A stretch of 64,000 nucleotides of DNA, taken from Erythrobacter sp. (GTDB taxonomy: Bacteria; Pseudomonadota; Alphaproteobacteria; Sphingomonadales; Sphingomonadaceae). Positions 19,930 through 29,325 of the stretch are shown piece by piece (within the stretch, counting starts at the first letter, position 1; every line of letters starts with the position of its first letter). The DNA lies in the NCBI RefSeq assembly GCF_024305245.1, contig NZ_JAMWYX010000003.1:62001-126000 (forward strand). The letters are read 5' to 3'. A program made the position numbers and the translations under genes. Below the pieces are notes generated by a model. The model worked only from the letters and a program-made list of their open reading frames with translations, ran no database searches and was not told where the DNA came from.

Positions 19930-19943
19930 TGCGAGCGCTACCA
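19930..19943. promoter_or_regulatory. Degenerate LacI operator-like site TGCGAGCGCTACCA
   Basis: Two mismatches to the perfect site, both in the left half; upstream of the GH3 start at 19882. Confidence 0.5.
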
Positions 19944-20325
19944 TTCTCTTAGGAAAGACTGGAGCTCAAAGTCAAATTCAAGGATTATCTGTCGGTTCGA
20001 TGAGCGTAAAAGATGTTATAACTATCTATAAATATGAATTAAAAGATTTGGAATGCTTGACCATCAAATCCTCATCCACCCTTTTGGTAGCGATATCAGG
20101 CGGTATCCGCACAAGAGGCAGGCCGTTTGCGGCATATATCCGCGCGCGACCGGGAACTCGGTACGGATTACGCTCTTCGGGCTGATTTGGCAGGGGCGGA
20201 CTGTCGTGCCCACGCTCGCCCCCGAGATTGGTCGGCGATACAGCGACCAAAGTCAAAGCAGGGTCGGTCTTTATCAGTTGCTCGCCAACCGAATTTACCG
20301 TGATGAGAACATCCGCATGGTTGCA

Positions 20326-20401
20326 TGGTGGGCGGTGACGGGCTCGAACCGCCGACCCTCTCGGTGTAAACGAGATGCTCTACCAACTGAGCTAACCGCC
20401 C
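20326..20401 (-). tRNA. tRNA-Val (anticodon TAC), CCA encoded
   Basis: Reverse complement GGGCGGTTAGCTCAGTTGGTAGAGCATCTCGTTTACACCGAGAGGGTCGGCGGTTCGAGCCCGTCACCGCCCACCA folds as a cloverleaf; anticodon loop TTTACAC. Confidence 0.95.
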
Positions 20402-20534
20402 TGCGGTGCAGGAGTGCGCCGTTTAGCGGGGATTGCTCGCCGGTCAAGCCGGGTTTGCGCCACCCCGGGGACAGGTGGCGGGGGAAAGCGAAGCTGCTAT
20501 GATTGCGGCTCCAGCCTTAGCGGGACGATATGCC

Positions 20535-21122
20535 ATGATCATCGAAACGCATCTGAACGACGGCACCCCCGTCTGCATCCGCCGGGTGCGCAAGGACGAC
20601 GAACAGCGACTGAAAGACGGGATTGCGAGGCTTTCTCCGCAATCGCGCTATCTGCGGTTCTTTTCCGGAATGCGCGAAGTCCCGCCGCAGGTTCTGCAGG
20701 CGCTGGTGACGGTCGACGGACATAAACACATTGCCTGGGGCGCGCTGCGATCCGATCTGGCCGATACCCCGGCGCTGGGGGTGGTGCATGCCTTCCGGGA
20801 CAAGGACGATCCCGAGACGGCGGAATTCTCGGTCGCGGTGATCGACGAGTATCACGGGCAGGGCCTTGCCCGGCTGCTGTGCGCGGTGCTGCTGCTCGAT
20901 TGTGCGCGCGAGGGGCTGGATCATCTGGAAGTGCACATCCTGCCCGAAAACCGCCCGGCGCTGGCGCTTGCCCGGTCGCTCGGGGCGGAGGGGCGGGGCT
21001 ATGAAGACGGGGTGTCGCAGTTCGAGATCGACATACCCGAGGCGCTTGCCGCACTGAAGGTCGAGGCGGACGTGCCGGGGCTTGCCGCCGTGTTTGCGCA
21101 GTTCGCCGACGCGGTGGACTAG
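20535..21122 (+). CDS. GNAT-family N-acetyltransferase
   Basis: IRRVRKDDEQRLKDGIARLSPQSRYLRFF and EFSVAVIDEYHGQGLARLLCAVLLLDCAREGLDHLEVHILPENRPALALARSLG; start at 20535 preferred. Confidence 0.82.
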   Translation: MIIETHLNDGTPVCIRRVRKDDEQRLKDGIARLSPQSRYLRFFSGMREVPPQVLQALVTVDGHKHIAWGALRSDLADTPALGVVHAFRDKDDPETAEFSVAVIDEYHGQGLARLLCAVLLLDCAREGLDHLEVHILPENRPALALARSLGAEGRGYEDGVSQFEIDIPEALAALKVEADVPGLAAVFAQFADAVD

Positions 21123-21155
21123 CCGCCCCTGCGGCCCGCGGCTAAGGCAGCGGCC

Positions 21156-22142
21156 ATGGCAAAAGCGCGTATCCTTGTTCTGGGCACCGGCGGCACGATT
21201 GCGGGCGCGGCGGGCAGCGCAACGGGCGGCGGTTACCGCGCAGGCGGACTGGCCCTGGCAGCGATGCTGGAGCAACTGGCGGCGCTGGGGCTGGATGCCG
21301 ATCTGGTGCCGCACGAGGTCGCGCGGATCGGATCGCAGGATATCGGCTGGCCGCAGTGGCAGGCGCTCCATGCTGCGTGCCATGGCGCGATGGACGATCC
21401 GGCGATCACCGGGGTCATCATCACCCACGGCACCGATACGGCGGAGGAGACCGCCTTCCTGCTCGATCTCACCTTGCCGACTCACAAGCCGGTGGTGCTG
21501 GTTGGCGCGATGCGGCCTGCCGATGCGGTGGGGGCGGACGGGATGCGCAACTTCGCCAACGCAGTGAAAGTGGCGAGCGACAGCCAGGCTGCAGGGCGCG
21601 GCGTGATGCTGGTGATGGGCGACAATGTGCTGGCCGCGCGCGATGCCCGCAAGGCGGCGACCGCGCAGATCGATGCCTTCAAAAGCTTCCCGCGCGGAAG
21701 CATCGCGCGTGTCACTCCGGCGAACCTCGATTGGTTCGGCCCGCCGCACCGCGTCGGTGAGGCCGCGCGCTATGCTTTCCCCGACAGCCTGCCGCGTGTC
21801 GCGATCCTGACAGCGGGCGCGGGGATGGACGAACAGCCGGTGAAGGCGCTGCTCGGCATCGGGTGCAAGGGCATGGTGCTGGCCGGAATGGGGCAGGGCA
21901 ACGCGCCCGCCTGTGTGCTGGCGGCGCTGGCCGATGCGGCGGCGGCAGGCGTGCCGGTGGTGCGATCGACGCGGGTGGACGAAGGGCTGGTCGACCGCAA
22001 CGTCGAGGTCGATGACGATGCGTTGGGGCTGGTTGCGGCCCGCGCGCTCGGCCCGGCCAAGGCGCGGATGCTGCTGATGGTGCTGATCGCGTGCGGGATC
22101 ACGGACGTAGCCCGCATACAGGCGGCGTTCGACGGCGGATAG
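21156..22142 (+). CDS. Asparaginase
   Basis: ILVLGTGGTIAG and GVIITHGTDTAEETAFLLDLTL asparaginase signatures. Confidence 0.93.
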   Translation: MAKARILVLGTGGTIAGAAGSATGGGYRAGGLALAAMLEQLAALGLDADLVPHEVARIGSQDIGWPQWQALHAACHGAMDDPAITGVIITHGTDTAEETAFLLDLTLPTHKPVVLVGAMRPADAVGADGMRNFANAVKVASDSQAAGRGVMLVMGDNVLAARDARKAATAQIDAFKSFPRGSIARVTPANLDWFGPPHRVGEAARYAFPDSLPRVAILTAGAGMDEQPVKALLGIGCKGMVLAGMGQGNAPACVLAALADAAAAGVPVVRSTRVDEGLVDRNVEVDDDALGLVAARALGPAKARMLLMVLIACGITDVARIQAAFDGG

Positions 22143-22159
22143 GCTGCAAAGGTTGCCAA

Positions 22160-22188
22160 ATGGCATGAATGTTTCTATATTATGCCAT
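22160..22188. promoter_or_regulatory. Inverted repeat ATGGCAT-N15-ATGCCAT, candidate toxin-antitoxin operator
   Basis: Perfect 7-bp arms flanking an AT-rich TATATT-like stretch just upstream of the antitoxin start. Confidence 0.6.
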
Positions 22189-22200
22189 ATGGAGACTGCC

Positions 22201-22614
22201 ATGCTGGCTTTGCAACCTGTTGATACCGAAGTTCCCGCTTTCCGCCCCGACCCGATCACGCAGGACGAGGGCGCTGCCATGTTCAGGGCAGCGGTCAACC
22301 TGTTCGGCAAGTGGGAGGTGACCGATGAACAGGCGGCGACCCTGCTCGATATGCCTGTCCGGTCCTATCGGCGCTGGAAGGCGGAAGGGCCGGGACGGAT
22401 ATCGCGCGACGGACGCGCGCGGCTTTCCAACCTGATGGGCATTCACAAGGCGCTGCGGATCATCTTTTCGCAAAGCGCGCGCGGCTATGCGTGGATCAGG
22501 GCCGCCAACGAAGCCTTTGCCGGAGCCAGCGCGCTCGACGTGATGCTCGGCGGAGAATTAACCGACATCATGCGGGTGCGCCGCTATCTGGATGCGACGC
22601 GCGGTGGCTGGTGA
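22201..22614 (+). CDS. MbcA/ParS/Xre-type antitoxin
   Basis: NLFGKWEVTDEQAATLLDMPVRSYRRWKAEG...LSNLMGIHKALRIIF and GASALDVMLGGELTDIMRVRRYLDATRGGW; start at 22201 or 22189. Confidence 0.85.
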   Translation: MLALQPVDTEVPAFRPDPITQDEGAAMFRAAVNLFGKWEVTDEQAATLLDMPVRSYRRWKAEGPGRISRDGRARLSNLMGIHKALRIIFSQSARGYAWIRAANEAFAGASALDVMLGGELTDIMRVRRYLDATRGGW

Positions 22615-23339
22615 CAGGCCCTGCTGACATTCCCGTTTCGCCTGTTGCGTGGACAGGCGCAGTCAGGATCATCCGCAGCGCCTACCCGCCGATCGACCTG
22701 TTCGAGGATGTCGCCGACCCCGCCGATTGGGCGCTGCTGATATCGGCGGAACAGAAGACCAATCCCCGCATCATGGCGACGATCGGCAATCTCGATCTGG
22801 TTCCGGCTGACAGGCGGGTGGGTGGCAGCGGAGCATCATACCTGATGGCGCCGTTCACCCATGTCAGCGCCGACCGGCCGAGCCGGTTTACCGATGGCCG
22901 TTACGGCGTGCTGTATGTCGGCGACCGGTTCGAAACCGCGCTGTTCGAGACGATCCACCACCACGCCCGCTTCATGGCGAGAACCGGGGAAGCGCCGGGC
23001 TGGACGTCGCAGTTCCGCGAAATCATTCTGTCGGTGGAGGCCGCGCTGCACGATCTGAGAGCGCCGGATGCAGACACCGCGCCCGCGCTCGATCCGCAAA
23101 GCTACGCCGCCGGTCAGGCGCTGGCGGCGATGTTGAGGGGGATGGGGGCTGACGGGATCGTCTATCCCAGCGTTCGCCATGCGGGGGGCGAATGCGCCGC
23201 GCTGTTCTATCCCGACTGCGCGTCGAACCCATCGCAGGGGCGCCACCTCGATTATCACTGGGATGGCGAGCGCGTGGATTTTGTCCGCGACGCCGGATCG
23301 GGCGCGGTCTTCCGCGTCGTGGACCTGCGCGCCGGATGA
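22611..23339 (+). CDS. RES-domain toxin (GTG start overlapping the antitoxin stop)
   Basis: IRSAYPPIDLFEDVADPADWALL, TDGRYGVLYVGDRFETALFETIHHHARFM, ADGIVYPSVRHAGGECAALFYP; GTGA overlap at 22611-22614. Confidence 0.85.
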   Translation: MTGPADIPVSPVAWTGAVRIIRSAYPPIDLFEDVADPADWALLISAEQKTNPRIMATIGNLDLVPADRRVGGSGASYLMAPFTHVSADRPSRFTDGRYGVLYVGDRFETALFETIHHHARFMARTGEAPGWTSQFREIILSVEAALHDLRAPDADTAPALDPQSYAAGQALAAMLRGMGADGIVYPSVRHAGGECAALFYPDCASNPSQGRHLDYHWDGERVDFVRDAGSGAVFRVVDLRAG

Positions 23340-23530
23340 TCGACGGGGGATGCAGGTAAGCCGACGAACCTGCGTTGCCCAAAGCGGGGCAGGCTGGTAG
23401 CACCGGCATGACTTATTGTGGACTTCGCTGCGGGCGTGTTTCCATTGCCGGATCAATGAGGTAACGGACTGCGGAGAGAGAACGTTCAGGGGGCGCGTGG
23501 CTTGTTCCGACAACAACAGCAGGACTGTTC

Positions 23531-24988
23531 GTGATGACGATAGGCGATCGCAGTCGAACCGTGTGGCCGAAAGCTGGGCTTGGCGCGGTCTGCACGGCGC
23601 TGGCGCTGGCCGGATGCACAGTTCCGCGCGCCGATCCGCCGTCGCTGGAGATCGCGCAGCCTGTGCCGGAAGACTGGGCGCTCGCGCAGCCCGGCGGGAC
23701 AGCGATCCCGCTCGATTCCTACTGGTTGATGCTGGACGATCCCTTGGTCGAGCAATTCGTCGCGCGGGCGCAGGATGAAAATCTCGATATCGTGCAGGCC
23801 GTAACGCGGCTGCGTGCGGCGCGTGCAGGCCTACGTCAGGCGCGCGCGGCGCGCGTGCCGACGATTACGGCCAGCAGCGGTGCGGGCCGGGATGTCGGCG
23901 ATTTTGCCCGAGACGAAGTGCTGTACTCGCTCGGCGGCGATGTTTCGTGGGAAGTCGACCTGTTCGGCCGGATTGATGCTTCGGTCGATGCCGCGCGCGG
24001 CGATCTGCAGGCGGCAGGCTATTCGCTCGGCGATGTGAAGCGGGTGATCGTCGCACAGGTGGCGAGCCAGGTGGTGACAGCCCGCTCGGTCGCGGCGCAG
24101 TTGGCGATTGCGCGCGACACGCTGGCCAATCAGGACGACAACCTGCAAATCGCCCGCTGGCGCAATCAGGCGGGACTTGTCGCGACGCTGGATGTCGAGC
24201 AGGCGCGCACCCAGCGGGCGCAGACGGCGGCGGCGATCCCGCAGCTGGAAAGCAATCTGGCGGCGGTAGCGAACGCGATCTCCACCCTGATCGGCGAGCC
24301 GCCCGGCCGGGTCTATCGCCTGCTGGCCGATGCGCCGCGCGGCGTGCCGGTGCCACCGGCCGATGTCGAACTCACCGCGCCTGCCGATATGCTGCGCCGC
24401 CGGCCCGACGTCAGCGCCGCCGAAGCGCGGCTGGCCGCCGATCTAGACCGGGTGGGTGTTGCACGCGCGCAGCTTTATCCGCTGGTGCGGCTGACCGGCA
24501 GCGTCGGCACCAATGCGACCAATATCGAGAACCTGTTCGACATCGTGACCGGCAACGTCTTCGCCGGTCTGAGCCAGCTGATCTTCGACGGCGGGCGCGT
24601 TCGCGGACAGATCGAAGGCGCGCAGGCGATTGCTGACGGATCGCTGGCGGCATGGCGTCAGAGCATATTATTCGCGCTCGAGGATGTCGAAACCTCGGCA
24701 GTCGATCTCGAAACCAGCGCCGCGCGGGTCGTCGCATTGGCCGAGGCAAGCGACGGCGCGAGCAATGCGGCACTGCTGGCGCGCAGCCAGTATCAGGCGG
24801 GGCTGATCGATTTCCAGACATTGCTGGTGGTCGAAAGCCAGCTGCTCAGCACCCGCACCGCGCAGGTCAACGCCGAAGCCTCGCGCGCGCTTGCCTTTAT
24901 CAGTCTGGCGCGCGCGCTGGGCGGCGGATGGTCGGTGCCGGACGGCGCCGGGCTTGAAGAAATTGCGGCGAAGGGGCCCAACCCATGA
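23531..24988 (+). CDS. NodT-type outer membrane efflux lipoprotein (TolC family)
   Basis: Lipobox ALAGC; DENLDIVQAVTRLRAARAGLRQARAARVPTI; RRRPDVSAAEARLAADLDRVGVARAQLYPLVRLTG. Confidence 0.92.
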   Translation: MMTIGDRSRTVWPKAGLGAVCTALALAGCTVPRADPPSLEIAQPVPEDWALAQPGGTAIPLDSYWLMLDDPLVEQFVARAQDENLDIVQAVTRLRAARAGLRQARAARVPTITASSGAGRDVGDFARDEVLYSLGGDVSWEVDLFGRIDASVDAARGDLQAAGYSLGDVKRVIVAQVASQVVTARSVAAQLAIARDTLANQDDNLQIARWRNQAGLVATLDVEQARTQRAQTAAAIPQLESNLAAVANAISTLIGEPPGRVYRLLADAPRGVPVPPADVELTAPADMLRRRPDVSAAEARLAADLDRVGVARAQLYPLVRLTGSVGTNATNIENLFDIVTGNVFAGLSQLIFDGGRVRGQIEGAQAIADGSLAAWRQSILFALEDVETSAVDLETSAARVVALAEASDGASNAALLARSQYQAGLIDFQTLLVVESQLLSTRTAQVNAEASRALAFISLARALGGGWSVPDGAGLEEIAAKGPNP

Positions 24989-26316
24989 GTGATGCAGGCC
25001 AGATGAACGAAACGGGCAACCCGGCCGAACAGCCGAACGTGGACGAATTCCTGGGCACCAAGCCGAAGCCGCGCTGGCGGCGCACGATGAAGTATTGGCT
25101 GCCGGGCCTGATCATCCTCGCGCTGATCCTCACCATCGTCCAATGTTCCGGCGACCCGCCGCCGCCCGATTACATCACCGAGGAGGTGGCGCAGGAATCG
25201 CTCGATCTGTCGGTCACCGCGACCGGCAACCTGCGCCCGACCAATCAGGTCGAGGTCGGCGCGGAAGTCACCGGGCCAGTCGATTCCGTGCTCGTCGATG
25301 TCAATGACCGGGTGACCAAGGGGCAGGTGATCGCGGTGATCAACACCGAGATCATCGACCAGCAGATCGCCCAGTCGCGTGCCAATCTCAACGCCGCACG
25401 CGCCGCGCTGGCGCAGGCGCAGGCGACCTTCGACATCGACAAGGTGCAGCTCGCCCGGCTGGAAGAAGTGCGCCGCCTGTCCGATGGCCGCGTGCCATCG
25501 CTGATCGAAGTCGAACAGGCCGAAGCCGCGGTCGAGCGTGACCGTGCCGCAGTCGCATCCGCGCGCGCCAATATCGAAGCCGCCGATGCTTTGCTCAGAG
25601 GCAACCTGACCACCCGCAGCCGCGCCGTGATCCGCGCCCCGGTCAACGGGGTCGTGCTCGCCCGGCGGATCGAGCCCGGACAGACCGTGGTCGCCACCTT
25701 CAACACGGTGACCCTGTTCGTGATCGCCGAGGATCTGTCCAACATGGAGCTGCGCGTTTCGATCGACGAGGCCGATGTCGGTCAGGTCAAGGCAGGGCAG
25801 AAGGCCACCTTCACCGTCGATGCCTATCCGGGCCGCCGCTTTCCCGCGGTGCTCGAACGGGTCGATCTCGCCTCCAGCAACACCACGCAGGCCGCGGCCA
25901 GCGGCGCTGCGGCCAGTGCAGCGGGCGGATCGGTGGTCAGCTACGAAGCATTGCTCGCCGTGCGCAACCCCGACGGCGTGCTGCGTCCCGGCATGACGGC
26001 CACGGCGACGATCGCGACGGAGAACACCGGCACGGCGCTGCTGGTGCCGAACGCGGCGCTGCGCTTCCGACCGGAAGAGGAGGAGGCCGAGGGCGGCGGC
26101 GTATTCAACCCGCAAATCGGGCTCGAGGATCAGGGACAGCAGGCCAGCATCGGCGTCGGCAGCCGTCAGCAGGTGCAGGTGTTGCAGGCGGACGGCACCT
26201 TGCGCGCGGTTTCGGTGGTGACGGGCCGCAGCGACGGTCGGCGCACGGTCGTCCGGTCCTCCGATCTCGAGCCGGGCATGGAGGTCGTCACCGGGATCAA
26301 GGCCGCCGGACCGTGA
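24985..26316 (+). CDS. HlyD/MacA-family periplasmic adaptor
   Basis: TGNLRPTNQVEVGAEVTGPVDSVLVDVNDRVTKGQVIAVIN; IRAPVNGVVLARRIEPGQTV. Confidence 0.92.
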   Translation: MSDAGQMNETGNPAEQPNVDEFLGTKPKPRWRRTMKYWLPGLIILALILTIVQCSGDPPPPDYITEEVAQESLDLSVTATGNLRPTNQVEVGAEVTGPVDSVLVDVNDRVTKGQVIAVINTEIIDQQIAQSRANLNAARAALAQAQATFDIDKVQLARLEEVRRLSDGRVPSLIEVEQAEAAVERDRAAVASARANIEAADALLRGNLTTRSRAVIRAPVNGVVLARRIEPGQTVVATFNTVTLFVIAEDLSNMELRVSIDEADVGQVKAGQKATFTVDAYPGRRFPAVLERVDLASSNTTQAAASGAAASAAGGSVVSYEALLAVRNPDGVLRPGMTATATIATENTGTALLVPNAALRFRPEEEEAEGGGVFNPQIGLEDQGQQASIGVGSRQQVQVLQADGTLRAVSVVTGRSDGRRTVVRSSDLEPGMEVVTGIKAAGP

Positions 26317-27035
26317 CCGAAGAACCGCTGATCGCGATGGAGGGCATCACCAAGACCTTCGGCAACGGGGCTGCCGCCTTTCAGGCATTGAAGGGCATCG
26401 ACCTGACCATCGCGCGCGGCGAATTCGTGGCGATCATGGGGCCGTCGGGCTCGGGCAAATCGACCACCATGAATATCCTCGGCTGCCTCGATGTGCCGAC
26501 CGGCGGCGTGTTCCGGTTCCGCGGGGTCGAGGTGCAGAAACTCGACCGCGACCAGCGCAGCCTGCTGCGCCGCCGCTATCTCGGCTTCGTGTTTCAGGGC
26601 TTCAACCTGCTCGCGCGCACCACCGCGCTCGAAAATGTCGAACTGCCGCTGCTCTATCGCGGCGAAAGCAAGACGCAGCGGCGCGAGGCGGCGATGCACG
26701 CGCTCGACCAGGTCGGGCTGGTGCCGTGGGCAAGCCACACCCCTGCCGAATTGTCGGGCGGCCAGCAGCAACGCGTCGCCATTGCGCGGGCGCTGGTGAC
26801 ACAGCCCGACGTGCTGCTGGCGGACGAGCCGACCGGCAACCTCGACAGCGAACGCTCGGTCGAGATCATGGAACTGCTGCAGCGGCTCAACCGCGAAGGC
26901 ATCACCGTGCTGATGGTCACGCACGAGGAGGAGATGGCGTCGTATGCCAAAACCATCGTGCGGTTCCGCGACGGGGTGGTCGAACGGGTCGATCGCGGCG
27001 CACACAGCCTCGCCGATGACGGAGCGCCCGCCTGA
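26313..27035 (+). CDS. MacB-like ABC transporter ATP-binding protein
   Basis: Walker A MGPSGSGKST, signature LSGGQQQRVAIARAL, Walker B VLLADEPTGNLD. Confidence 0.95.
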   Translation: MTEEPLIAMEGITKTFGNGAAAFQALKGIDLTIARGEFVAIMGPSGSGKSTTMNILGCLDVPTGGVFRFRGVEVQKLDRDQRSLLRRRYLGFVFQGFNLLARTTALENVELPLLYRGESKTQRREAAMHALDQVGLVPWASHTPAELSGGQQQRVAIARALVTQPDVLLADEPTGNLDSERSVEIMELLQRLNREGITVLMVTHEEEMASYAKTIVRFRDGVVERVDRGAHSLADDGAPA

Positions 27036-28231
27036 TGCTGGGCACCACCATCCTGCTGGCGCTGCGTGAAATCCGCCGCCATATCCTGCGCTCGATCCTG
27101 ACCACGCTCGGCATCATCATCGGCGTGGCGGCAGTGGTGACGATGGTGACGCTCGGCAACGGGGTCACGGCATCGGTGCAGGAGGAGATTTCCTCGCTCG
27201 GCGCGAGCAATTTCATCGTGTTCCCGGTGCGCACCGATCGCGGCACGATCCGCCCGTTCGACGAGGCCGATGTGCGCGCGGTCGAACAGCAGATCGCCGG
27301 GGTGACGATTGCAGCGGGCAACGTGGCGGCCAACGCCACCGCGTTCTACAACGGGCAGGATTGGGACACGCGGGTGCAGGGCGTAAGCAATGCGTTCTTC
27401 GCCGCGCAATCGATCAAGATCGAGGAAGGCCGGCCGTTCAGCAGTGACGAAGAACAGGCTGGCAAGAATGTCTGCCTGCTCGGCACGAAGGTGCGCGAGG
27501 CGATATTTGTGCCGGGCACCAGCCCGGTGGGCGCACGCATGCGGTTGGGCGACGTTTCCTGCATGGTCATCGGCGTGGTCGAGGAGCGCGGGCAGGGCGG
27601 GGGCGGCGCGGATGATGACGATGCGGTCTACATGCCGATCAAGAACGTGCAGCGGCGGTTTCGCGGCAATGACAACCTCGATTTCTTCGTGGCCAAGTAT
27701 GATGCCGCCTATGCGCCATCGGTGATTCAGACCTCGCTGGTGGACCTGCTGCGCGAGCGACGCTTGCTGCAAGGGTCGCAGCCCAATGATTTCAACGTGA
27801 TCGACACAGCGCAGGTCAATCAGGCACTGGGCGCGGTCACCGGCGCGCTGACCGCAATGGTGGCGGTGATCGCCTCGATCAGTCTGCTGGTGGGCGGGAT
27901 CGGGATCATGAACATCATGCTGGTTTCGGTGACGGAACGCACCCGCGAGATCGGCATCCGGCTGGCGATCGGCGCGTTGGCGCGCGAAGTGCGGCTCCAG
28001 TTCCTGACAGAAGCGGTGGTGCTGTGCGCTCTGGGCGGACTGGTCGGCATCGGCCTCGGCTTCGTCGCCTCGCTCGGGCTTGCGGCGGTGATCGACGTGC
28101 CGTTCGCCTTCGATCCGTTCATCAACATCGTCAGCTTCCTGTTCGCCGCCGGGATGGGGATCGTGTTCGGATACTACCCCGCCAGCCGCGCATCGCAGCT
28201 CGATCCGATCGACGCGCTGCGGCACGAATAG
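27035..28231 (+). CDS. MacB/FtsX-like ABC transporter permease
   Basis: LREIRRHILRSILTTLGIIIGVAAVVTMVTLGNG and GGIGIMNIMLVSVTERTREIGIRLAIGA. Confidence 0.95.
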   Translation: MLGTTILLALREIRRHILRSILTTLGIIIGVAAVVTMVTLGNGVTASVQEEISSLGASNFIVFPVRTDRGTIRPFDEADVRAVEQQIAGVTIAAGNVAANATAFYNGQDWDTRVQGVSNAFFAAQSIKIEEGRPFSSDEEQAGKNVCLLGTKVREAIFVPGTSPVGARMRLGDVSCMVIGVVEERGQGGGGADDDDAVYMPIKNVQRRFRGNDNLDFFVAKYDAAYAPSVIQTSLVDLLRERRLLQGSQPNDFNVIDTAQVNQALGAVTGALTAMVAVIASISLLVGGIGIMNIMLVSVTERTREIGIRLAIGALAREVRLQFLTEAVVLCALGGLVGIGLGFVASLGLAAVIDVPFAFDPFINIVSFLFAAGMGIVFGYYPASRASQLDPIDALRHE

Positions 28232-28622
28232 GCGTTGGCGGTATTCAGAAAACTGCCAGTTTCTAGCAGTGGCTACGTCCGCAAACCACCCATCGTCGCT
28301 CATAACCACGACCCGTGCGCGATTCTGAAAACTGTATGGCGGCTTAGGCCATCTTCTGGATAATTCCGGACATTCGGCTATCGACCCCATTTAGGAATTA
28401 CAGCCTGCAAACTATGAGCAGGTCTTGGGTAATTTCATTAACTAACTGATCTCCTTGAAAATCGGGGGAAACCGCTGAGTCGATGACATGTATCGATTTG
28501 ATACAGTTAGATTGATTTAGCTATCTCGCGTTGCCGATCTTGCGATTATTGTTGATAGGTTATACAAGAAAATACGTATCCAGCGTGCTGATCTGGCGCG
28601 CCGTGCTCTCGAGGAGATAGAT

Positions 28623-29261
28623 GTGAAAACGAGTTTTCGGACTTTTCTGCCATTGATGGCCGCATCTGTGATTGCGACAGCCCCGGCCCATGCAGCAACG
28701 ACAATTGAAGACACTACTACGAATGGTACCAGTAAGTATCGGCTTGTTGTCTCGGATACTGCAATCAATTGGAATGATGCTAGGGCACAAGCGATAAATA
28801 TAGGTGGCTACCTTGCCAATATCACATCACTTGTTGAACAGAATTTTTTAAAGGACTGGCTCGCCAATCGCTACAGCAATGTATGGATTGGGGCAAGTGA
28901 TGTAGGCGAAGAAGGTAAGTGGATTTGGATGGACGGGCCAGAAGCTGGTCTTAATTTTTGGAATGGGGCTGCAAACGGCGCTACAACCCCCGGATCTTTT
29001 GCTGCCTGGGGCACCGTGAGGTTCAGCGAACCAAACAATTCAGGAAATGAAGATTACGGATCATTCAACACCTCGTACGGTGGCCCTGATGGCGCTTGGA
29101 ACGATTTGCAATTGAACGGGAACAACGTAACGCGAGCGTTCTTCGTTGAGTCTGCGGTGCCGGAACCGGGCACATGGATGCTAATGATTCTTGGTTTGGG
29201 CGCAGTCGGCTTTGCTATGCGGCGGCGTCAAAAGGTGGGCGTACGTTTTCAGTTCGCTTGA
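28623..29261 (+). CDS. Secreted C-type-lectin-like protein with PEP-CTERM sorting signal
   Basis: Signal peptide; YLANITSLVEQNFLKDWLANRYSNVWIGASDVGEEGKWIWMDG...EPNNSGNEDYG; C-terminus VPEPGTWMLMILGLGAVGFAMRRRQK. Confidence 0.9.
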   Translation: MKTSFRTFLPLMAASVIATAPAHAATTIEDTTTNGTSKYRLVVSDTAINWNDARAQAINIGGYLANITSLVEQNFLKDWLANRYSNVWIGASDVGEEGKWIWMDGPEAGLNFWNGAANGATTPGSFAAWGTVRFSEPNNSGNEDYGSFNTSYGGPDGAWNDLQLNGNNVTRAFFVESAVPEPGTWMLMILGLGAVGFAMRRRQKVGVRFQFA

Positions 29262-29286
29262 TTTACAAGCCAGTCTGTCAAATGCC

Positions 29287-29325
29287 GAGGGGGTCGACCA
29301 AACAGTCGGCCCCTTCGCCTTTTTT
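29287..29325 (+). terminator. Intrinsic terminator after the PEP-CTERM gene
   Basis: GGGGTCGAC-CAAACA-GTCGGCCCC stem (one G-U pair) followed by TTCGCCTTTTTT. Confidence 0.7.

Noticed and set aside
19950-20325. AT-rich spacer beside tRNA-Val as an integrated-element remnant
   Set aside because: No integrase, no duplicated tRNA 3' end and no mobility gene seen; only the operator-like site at 20085 was kept as an observation.
20168-20386. 72-aa - strand ORF MVEHLVYTERVGGSSPSPPT...
   Set aside because: Overlaps the tRNA-Val sequence; typical spurious tRNA-derived ORF.
20053-20502. 149-aa + strand ORF containing AVTGSNRRPSRCKRDALPTELTALR
   Set aside because: Translation through the antisense of tRNA-Val; this peptide is a familiar tRNA artefact.
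26654-28390. 578-aa - strand ORF
   Set aside because: Antisense to the ABC ATPase/permease; low-complexity HRRHDAD-rich sequence with no domain.
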